Source: UBA965 sp046303375 (GTDB lineage Bacteria > Chloroflexota > Chloroflexia > Chloroflexales > Roseiflexaceae). Taken from it: 36,110 nt of DNA. The translations under genes were made by a program, and so were the position numbers. Positions 34,301-36,110 of this stretch are shown here, one piece after another (the first letter of the stretch is position 1; every line of letters starts with the position of its first letter). The stretch covers positions 1 to 36,110 of the forward strand of contig JBKCGB010000024.1 of NCBI GenBank assembly GCA_046303375.1, in the 5' to 3' direction. The notes beneath the pieces were generated by a model. It was not told where the DNA came from. It searched no databases and was given only the letters and a program-made list of their open reading frames with translations.

Positions 34301-36109
34301 AATCACAAAACACTCTTGCCGTTGCGTCATAAAGGCTTTGGAAAGGTACAACTTGGGGAGTGGTTGGTTAATTCCACTCGTGTTTAATGCCGAGCGATAG
34401 GCGACATTCTGGGTTTGTCGCCAAGTGAAATCACTCCACGACACCTCAGAGACGCCGGCGAGCAAGGCCTGATCGGCGCTTCGCGTGCGCTGGTAGTTGT
34501 TGCGCTGTGATCCGACCGAAATCGTGCCACGATTATCGGTTTTTTGCGGATTAAGCACATATCCAAAGGACGTATTGCGTTCATCGAAGCCATTCCATTG
34601 CCAAAAGTAGGGGAGTGCCATCCAGGTGGCAGGGAAGGGCATTTTTTCGATGAAATCAGTGATCGCAAATTCTGTTTTCCACTCATTTCCGACCACAAAA
34701 CCATTGCTCGGTAGGGTCAGCGTGGGAGTTACCGGCATAAGCGCATGGAAGTGTGAGTAGATATCATCGGTGTCAATCACCAAGCTTGATTTGTAAAAAG
34801 TGAAATAATTGACAATTAACCCTGAAATACCGCCACACAACCATTGGGCGGCTGAGCTACGGCGTTGCTTGGGGGTCAAAAACGAACAGGCTACTTCGGC
34901 AATGATATCAATGGTCTGAATAATCAGGATGAGGAGCTGTCCCCCGGGGATCGCCGCAATCGCAAGGTAGAGCACCTCTTTCAAGACTTGCCCCACAAAC
35001 TGTGCTGTTACATTGCCATATTCCCATGCAAATGGGCGTGCATTCAACATGTTGACAATGAACAGTGCAGCCGCAATCGCAATCCCGATAAACTTACCGT
35101 ATTTTGCCCACCCTTTGGAGAGGACGTTTTTCATTTTGCCGCCGAAGTCTTTTATGCGTGTGCCTAATCGCGAAAAGAATCCTGGCGGTCCAGCCGGTCG
35201 TGACGACGAAAATTTGCTGACGTATTTACTGATACCTGCTTGGAACTTGGTTTTCACCGATTTCCAAGTATTTGCAAACCAACCTGGCTTGGCAGGTGTT
35301 GGTGGTGATGAAGATAGTGGGTTGGCAGGCTTTTTATTACTCTTCCAGTAGGTAAAATCCGAATATCCTTGTTTGGCGAGCTTGCCAAATGCGATAAATT
35401 TACTCATGTGGCGGACATACCACGCTGCAGGTTGTGATGGCGTACTATTCTGCACAGGAGTAACACGCGTGATTGCATCGCGCTGTGCCAAATAAAACGC
35501 CGCCACCGTACTCGGCGCCAAAGACAGCGCCACACTCGTAAAGGTGCGACTACTCGCTGGTGGCGCAGATTCGCTCAACGTGGTAAATAACCCCATCATC
35601 TGACTATCAAACGTTTGGGAAATGGTGCCATCTGCAGCAATGAGTTGGCGTGGTGCAGTTGCAATAATACGAGCAAAAAAGTCTGCATATGTGCCCATAT
35701 AGCGCACCAAATAGGCACGCCATGTCGTATCTAGCACGTCAGTGTCTACCGCAGTGCGTGTATCGGGCAACCACGACAGAGGCGTATTGTGCTGTGCCAA
35801 TGTGGCAAAGCTCATCACGAACTGCATAAATGTTGTTTGATTTAATGCTTGCCAGTCCGATGCATTTGATCCTGACGGCATAATCGTGTCGAGTTGTGTT
35901 TTGGTGAGCGTCGTTTGTGGTGTAATGGTATTGATTTCATTGGTCAGGTCGAATTCGTCGAAAGCATCCCAGCCGTTACTCGTCGCCTTGTACCACATCC
36001 CCTGTACTGAGCGCGTTTCGATGGCTTCGACACCCGCAAAACTGACGAGCTGATTGCCATCAAGGATGGTAGTCCGCTCATTTCCTTCACTCACAATGAT
36101 AATCGCCGG
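19376..36109 (-). CDS. Giant multidomain surface protein (N-terminus beyond the right window edge)
   Basis: More than 5,570 codons are visible. The frame is still open at the right edge (PAIIIV precedes the GTG at 36094), so the start is outside the window. Order from the visible N-terminus: an unassigned region; two Pro-flanked amphipathic stretches (about 265-330); three hydrophobic segments (about 333-432) and another (FVIPIFILFFPIPIPI, DNA near 34290); DxDxDG calcium-type loops (667-802); nine LamG-like domains (about 870-3350), the last interrupted by an F5/8C domain; a beta-propeller-like region (about 3510-3845); Ig-like strands; a region resembling a carbohydrate-binding or DOMON-like fold (DNA about 22700-23400); a repeat of the conserved-DUF11 type; a P-like domain (4855-4993); RCC1 blades (about 5230-5470); and a short end with KVFIPLA. 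No sortase motif or protease triad was recognised. It is coupled by ATGA to the RCC1/LamG gene. The likely role is a surface adhesin or scaffold. Confidence 0.85.
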   Translation of the reverse strand, partial: PAIIIVSEGNERTTILDGNQLVSFAGVEAIETRSVQGMWYKATSNGWDAFDEFDLTNEINTITPQTTLTKTQLDTIMPSGSNASDWQALNQTTFMQFVMSFATLAQHNTPLSWLPDTRTAVDTDVLDTTWRAYLVRYMGTYADFFARIIATAPRQLIAADGTISQTFDSQMMGLFTTLSESAPPASSRTFTSVALSLAPSTVAAFYLAQRDAITRVTPVQNSTPSQPAAWYVRHMSKFIAFGKLAKQGYSDFTYWKSNKKPANPLSSSPPTPAKPGWFANTWKSVKTKFQAGISKYVSKFSSSRPAGPPGFFSRLGTRIKDFGGKMKNVLSKGWAKYGKFIGIAIAAALFIVNMLNARPFAWEYGNVTAQFVGQVLKEVLYLAIAAIPGGQLLILIIQTIDIIAEVACSFLTPKQRRSSAAQWLCGGISGLIVNYFTFYKSSLVIDTDDIYSHFHALMPVTPTLTLPSNGFVVGNEWKTEFAITDFIEKMPFPATWMALPYFWQWNGFDERNTSFGYVLNPQKTDNRGTISVGSQRNNYQRTRSADQALLAGVSEVSWSDFTWRQTQNVAYRSALNTSGINQPLPKLYLSKAFMTQRQECFVIPIFILFFPIPIPICLERTHSSMDYEDITGNDTTTFDIFPNTLERFLTMRAGAGGYTFDWNPATSSLTFPVFVDADNDGLTNAQEGRAGSADNDWDSDDDTIDDQTEVINGTSPLFADSDNDGLSDSLEVRYNTNPLLMDTDGDGLSDGEEIVRVENGQRKGGWEVVYEITSDAQGNEVVSRTWMGSDPRKADGDGDGVIDLRERLLGWSAYAKNSSDIVRITGRVREARAATLTLDFASGNGGGFASAGMLATTASCINGCRTDTSAFNNPSVALRDNQQLALPANPDYFTPQQFTASARVMSTRTKVESCYYSFFWTRTCNEYDLFNAILSQAGLFTLERRSTNGQLYVTLSTQYGIGQYATGLVLPPNRSTHVSVSYDGVVLVVYIDGIERYREAVSGRLNDVDATNNDLRIGGWQRSRGQQTIRTCASIVNSCLQTYETGTTWQGYIDDVTLYGMALAPNDMALVAQNAFSSDNDLIVRPGESVIADSTLKNMLLGRVMQGDTTFQPTSTNYAFTSDDSLTYVLSRNASLRTSNVVTVPGSIDVNQEISTYRNGCAYASAVWCLALDESDSSIRAQTLRFADLSGNGYHLSCSAPNQCPTAVDNARMFTKELSQSHYQLQSAPAVGNSMSKRDFTISLWYKPVGQPVVKRTLLSNGSTFELYFTNQSPSARVVPVLKTGDSTLTATSSLPYADNDTNSWNHVVVRMRERLRQIFVNGVLVAQDTQMVSYPASAYGALVLGNDASNNYALGGIRDLQIYQSALSDAQINALATACDDMHVMLCMAPARYVPATATIPDSAVAGDAHAMTLQCTSCSSATSSSIQITNGVLSTGSAALLHQRSFTLHLKYHMSTVGGTQTLLTSSDGSQFAVRLVNGKAQLTLGGTTATLTDSVSSGTWYLLSVTYDRGQAQLSQQRVVSGNIDTQTVRMASMGITNAQDAITLGNSAFTLGLLRISAGDMPLATRTALAQLLLRDTATAAQRTVPQSDRVDVGIRSITKVIDPDANGELLPTQDTCTLSSMRLCLRLGRLDDFSFQGTGTQSIGVISCVSRNNCPTLTGGGASFSAGQYVALNDSAKNVFMATATSRSYTVMAWIRPHVLLTSADQGILTDSSTTAGRIQMVLRNGKLVFRSNGRTLEASAMTSLDVNRWYHVAFVKQYQTRIIYVDGIEVARDTTTSTTLSDTDVTSLGEMRIGENVIGALNNIQIHAVPLDIHAVRLAAQAQLHELSFAFDQPSGATLFTDPRNSGYSLICGTRCPQSGIAGRENNAVRLHSGQSLQLNPSSSELLNTLLRFGRASIALWVRPTRYNQWIIGADDGQQPLQIRITEAGTISVKRTSACTGNACRPALVSPTTIPLNQWTHLIVSTDAVTEILYINGVLARQQNNPLATTGTSMMRIGGEFNGDIDGLTIRAEPTTAQTATRLYNGAPSWQLRFEETLTSTPYLPNSTGVSQSTTVAHTLLPDGTTRYGLARTAVAATCISNTTTCPVVDDVGYRGMAATFNGTTSMLTVNGAQTLLDELKFGGTIQFMVRPEANMSRAQTILRYGSPNTADARIHVQLTPLGLLDVSVGPYRYTTTQALPPAWNQISITFGADGFSYFQNGIGNTNQSITRTTLLSPVYTTDSSYVLTLGGYRTGSTLTAPFAGGLDEIAFTPVRADSPKIYRNARALMAHATTVQRIGNFTVDSDVPSIQIEAPTYASAAAVQFAIRTSDATSYVTTAKTTITAYNGVSALAATPECEDATRGTAYCPTFQSPLTSNKEGRYTISVDAFDVVNNRNTTSTQVLIDTTPPGATLLPPNNGLGVYTVTPALRGVLPILPLEITASDPVLANAPTNTPGSGVDKVEINLRDMAGRTLIPTFQPATYRNGRWYVSLPLPFVNPSGFYQVVALTYDKMGNRNAQELVLAGASNPIEIDARAPQDAASEPSPLQSSDYLVSNTQPPSGRISDIGDGRAPLQRDLRIRYDFETEPSVTTLFDNRVTTQYLGNCQQCPLVIADVQRNSRVALFNVGGNRQTIRISDGAPLLNNMYSIALLFKASDSGTLLGAGAASNPRLRIALERDNSAPPNQRRFVLRVNRGTGVIRSPLRIDADVWYYVVVNESDKDIRLAVGRELTAMTMSTLTFSTLLNHSETNLWLGSMPSAAQSQQTEDFFRGAIDDFLVSTAYLEPIDLLGASVAVGSGVSSHATRLAINDDGYAMRDTLGSKTQFYAPIAVSQLPIVDVITGAHTDTCNGGFTRDIYTCPDISHGLTSNALLLSHATDGLVVAPRFSNGITSTLSASWRIGINDQSQSGRLVTLTSQSPITPALQFTSDYDADNHLLQLNLTDGASNLLYALHVPLDVHASHTWHHVTIVSTAQGDNTSIQMYVNGRFVSEFNDTTLRWYRPTIVVGGYQSPAATLTRIDDIGYFHTAITATEVRFLSHGMTPFVQAGFDDVDAESGDTSADTSPYQHTLTFTQQTPVTGIIGAGAIRFNGTTTVTLRDAQAQSIADLSEPWSATVWIEPNGSGDGQIFRGTLADYTYQLAVVANKYVFTMAGLTLTSVSSYSGRHHVSVVNDGTALAMYVDGAHIETVVDDTTTIDAPNANLALNRPATQTSVDDGNEAQFAVDGNANQTVAAGSVAVTTAEAAPTWQVDLGLVTAIDRIDVYLRTDCCVNSMQKLIVRVKDGTTTVWSYVNPETRVIDGFVQLVLPATISGRYVEVALSDSAALAIAEVVVHQDARITIGDGFRGVIDDLHIYARALTTAEIIQHYASKWQQSTLDSSLAGAQWQNAFPADVEATGTLYSISSDRAGNTRTLRNEQLLWQGRIDTRKPRVTATEALDPSTNLYQYALQADDRNLALTSLQTPCGRRLSLSAQYHDGLTYLANTGYIDGSLREIASLTGSCTYGAVPDFVRGSSVVVSNTTVLAAGPRFHYIGGTNHLSIVDTHSDMQLVQQRVAITGTVSAITLSNDNTTLYVISQNARPATQLIVSVFDVTTTPDKPSRLASLSVPLTLAFNVIDATVVADNRYLVMLSDESPARLWPIDVLDRTNPTQQLSQALLEDFRGYALSSSHNIVAVAQGNAGVALYGIDSNGTLALRQSIATSGYVHRVLAVADMLYVIVDDDTVVDGRVPNDPNTLESYRFISTVSAGQAELTPNMQPLATYIHTALSDDNASITAFHINDIVAYLNNEIVILSTQASNEADCLGCQRMSILESTTPTTTLRSEAMFVGAGQAIARAGNDLVVLTPSRLSTIPAVINTFQISDRRIATTLCDRAGNCSVQPSTRAIRMVALDRNAPSQNSAILLNSADIYTQTTNLNLRFRVDALDPINRVTLLVDGVDSSFVYTPTSTLQSLEQFFVIPSVTHGMHSAQLRVETGTTSFVSPSYLFVVDTQAPMVTVDAPVVGINNLIDGFIKLNVRISDDGAFTGYRISNKATGQIYPLTNLVQTEVITTGTQQVISADVFVPYASLTQPFVTLQVDATDVARRTTSRTVRFDIDAVAPQLINPQLNAVQAGKLLPVTSMPLTRTANLDLHLGWSAISDMSAITLRQLEYRVQSVTETINLTNVLAPTSLRTPSLVTREGSRIDVGVRTRDTYDNEQFHEFPSIYVDSATTPDYTLFDSTQAVYRGWMNRGCAVLDSDTREQGRYGPQQLAVTWDSAALRLLWAGANWDTDGDLAIYLDSQPGGTVRTFRPSKYTQSLADQQLNGESFITLPTNMAARATGIGSTAQQLTQWRQRLFAAQHGRSAPNVEGADYVIYVSDQQTISMWQWDASSSTWLLLSEQPQYRYSSDGFTEYTDIRLPFTIINYDPSTPLGVVAMALKEDAFLPWASFPTSNPIRTSMAGDKIVALPFINGFAWPALRDGVCPRTATQLPSTTQIQATLSSDPIGASQRSVSDIFANTEPDALAQIIDDTAVLCGYVPEDSWCAAVERLSNSASAGTAILAGLRNENILAQNPVLGRNSVVTYTLTIANTSAQVSQVMYGVVHTYGGVWLTTPVDNSTVVGGGNYTYHTINDSSMRDYLFIKVDPIQAGKTRTLTFRGVVDPDKAQASASDRISTGDVAKIEVQLTDQDPRVIATPSRTIEWLNAAVRIDTQAPSQVLPNNGRVVKTGNTLITGNVSDESSIQRVELMYASNVNTTNQFAPCQIELATWQCVVNVPSNATTIQYRLRASDRYGAMNGWSSWYTAIVDNDKPTFAFDATTTALFTRQLANGSGLQISGVLTDSTTTTDLVICDESQADCATASIASAVSQTTPYTSTVNSTQTITAGPCGATLTSDYTAYAIPLVTPALARVDTLQLAVRVAHDESNDVNLWLRSPAGTIVALVTSTRATGSNVVAQFADTHTRASTTLTGTTAINASYNLVQPDMPLATFANESAAGTWHILACDRDGTEPTGSITSAILTIQSQSPARHQNAAWQYTISSTEALDGSMRYFSTWARDSVGNVSRQRSFKLRIDSVPPIIEAFLSYPVISNTLSIDLFTGRISDGSGVAALKADLYRDGHKINEFDVPLTASSSSLAQPPVSPSVSNYTWKLPFDPKAYDIGTYTMQFHAVDSVGNQGASIVYAFAISEPQSPSIGTVQAVAPNAANTLTLDIPVNSQFAETNVVITMELDTASSVITTTSLAAWSYNNPSVLEQDDRFQQLQQQSIQHIGINQRYAAVLLTDGTVRTWNIDADNPISMTNTISNVHEIAVPIDALGDTSRLLVRFGDGHVGEVLTSTVRMLMPDVVVSQIAAGRDHVAVLLPTGAVQIWNYDDVGNIIPVDTTLRDIVQVTAGEGFTLGLTAAGTIATWGNNSVGQRDVPIQANSNVRAIASGRSHSLALVETPAGGMVVAWGDNAFGQSSVPADLGDVVSIFAGEQSSAALSADGRIHVWGQNSAPPQCCANHVALGNQLTIVEYQQYTYSGYTTIPIGGDFQYKKVTFEGILPGRRYRYSVVARNRLGSTRSSGVVYSGRTYAKVFIPLASHDDSHDLLWPESHGAGDHP
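19680..20400 (-). repeat. Short RCC1-like array at the C-terminus of the giant protein
   Basis: About five or six blades, including TIATWGNNSVGQRDVP, MVVAWGDNAFGQSSVP and IHVWGQNSAPP. They are the same subtype as the array in the next gene, which begins about 0.4 kb further along. Confidence 0.82.
21115..21530 (-). other. Proprotein-convertase P-like domain in the giant protein
   Basis: Residues about 4855-4993 show AIPLVTPALARVDTLQLAV, then VAHDESNDVNLWLRSPAGTI, LNGT-like TLTGTTAINASYN, and a closing AAGTWHILACDRDGTEPTGSITSAILTI. This is the usual course of a P domain (jelly-roll strands with an Asp-rich turn). No subtilisin domain precedes it in the visible part. Confidence 0.72.
24560..25560 (-). 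other. Propeller-like repeat region in the giant protein
   Basis: Recurrent segments of the type FHYIGGTNHLSIVD, TLYVISQ, RYLVMLSD, VAVAQGNAGVALYGID and MLYVIVDDD, spaced by about 40-60 residues, suggest LVIVD-like propeller blades. The assignment is by pattern only. Confidence 0.5.
26035..33480 (-). repeat. Array of nine LamG-like domains in the giant protein
   Basis: Approximate DNA spans: 32890-33480, 31975-32460, 31370-31830, 30630-31135, 30020-30510, 29290-29810, 27785-28430, 26985-27560 and 26035-26910. Each shows the A(V/L)xLWxxP strand, a W(Y/T/H)HV(A/T/I)-type strand, the (Y/F)(V/I)(D/N)G turn and a closing xGxIDDxxIY-like strand. Several are preceded by a Cys...Cys-Pro pair. Ig-like spacers occur between the sixth and seventh domains (about 28430-29280). 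Confidence 0.82.
26135..26539 (-). other. F5/8 type C (discoidin-like) domain nested in the ninth LamG domain
   Basis: Residues 3186-3320 of the visible protein: NLALNRPATQTS (the classic opening), FAVDGNANQ, PTWQVDLGLVTAIDRIDVYLR, TDCC, and RYVEVALSD near the end. It lies between the MYVDGAHIET turn and the RITIGDGFRGVIDDLHIY closing strands of one LamG domain. Confidence 0.82.
33690..34095 (-). other. Calcium-binding DxDxDG repeats (thrombospondin type 3/EF-hand-like)
   Basis: Five acidic loops in residues about 667-802: DADNDGLTNAQE, DNDWDSDDDTIDDQTE (degenerate), DSDNDGLSDSLE, DTDGDGLSDGEE and DGDGDGVIDLRE. This is a typical secreted calcium-binding stretch just before the LamG array. 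Confidence 0.85.
34800..35100 (-). other. Hydrophobic, possibly membrane-spanning region of the giant protein
   Basis: Three hydrophobic stretches: FIGIAIAAALFIVNML (about 35050-35098), VLYLAIAAIPGGQLLILIIQ (about 34915-34985) and CGGISGLIVNYFTF (about 34800-34855). They follow two similar Pro-led amphipathic stretches (PGWFANTWKSVKTKF and PGFFSRLGTRIKDFG). Confidence 0.6.
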
Positions 36110-36110
36110 T

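Noticed and set aside
36092..36094. GTG as the start codon of the giant gene
   Set aside because: The frame remains open upstream to the window edge (PAIIIV) and no ribosome binding site precedes it. The true start is outside the window.
19376..36109. Numerous plus-strand ORFs of 60-210 codons opposite the giant gene
   Set aside because: They are Cys/Arg/His-rich shadow frames without domains or ribosome binding sites, opposite a continuous, domain-rich coding frame.

Overview
The window looks like chromosomal DNA of a filamentous or gliding Chloroflexota bacterium (Chloroflexia, Herpetosiphon-like or a relative). This is an inference from gene content: very long secreted proteins built from LamG-like, RCC1-like and pentapeptide-like modules, Thr/Pro tails of the TPTxTxT kind, a divergent FtsH-type protease, and base composition that looks close to balanced by eye. 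No rRNA, tRNA, CRISPR array, transposase or phage gene was seen.

Layout. (1) 1-280 (+) is the 3' end of a gene whose product ends in six QYGQQPA heptads and an acidic tail. It faces a two-gene minus-strand nucleotide-sugar operon (339-2410: a GDP-mannose pyrophosphorylase-like nucleotidyltransferase and an Rmd-like GDP-4-keto-6-deoxy-mannose reductase, joined by an ATGA overlap). A strong bidirectional terminator lies between them. (2) 2489-4396 (-) is an FtsH-like membrane AAA+/M41 protease with almost no periplasmic loop. It is divergent from (3) a plus-strand set at 4528-8343: a solute-binding protein, a Gfo/Idh/MocA oxidoreductase, a TIM-barrel sugar isomerase/epimerase and a second, divergent Gfo/Idh/MocA protein. 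This is probably a small sugar or polyol uptake and catabolism operon with no permease in sight. (4) 8404-11715 (+) encodes a secreted or membrane-anchored protein of four near-identical pentapeptide-like modules joined by Thr/Pro linkers, with a 120-bp tandemly repeated Thr-rich tail. (5) 11806-12450 (+) is a P-loop nucleoside-kinase-like gene, tail to tail (4 bp apart) with (6) a PerM/AI-2E-type transporter at 12455-13708 (-).

(7) The right 22 kb (13791 to the window edge, all minus strand) holds two translationally coupled genes. The upstream one is a giant ORF that runs off the right edge (more than 5,570 codons visible). It carries internal hydrophobic segments, TSP3/EF-hand-like calcium loops, nine LamG-like domains (one with an F5/8C discoidin domain nested inside it), a propeller-like region, a proprotein-convertase P-like domain and a short RCC1 array. 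The downstream one is an 1862-residue secreted protein with about 26 RCC1-like blades, two more LamG domains of the same kind and a Thr/Pro tail. They overlap by ATGA and share two domain types, so they are best read as one cell-surface system whose partners, ligand and N-terminal region are unknown. This is the part most worth further work. No sequence search was possible, so all family names rest on recognised motifs.
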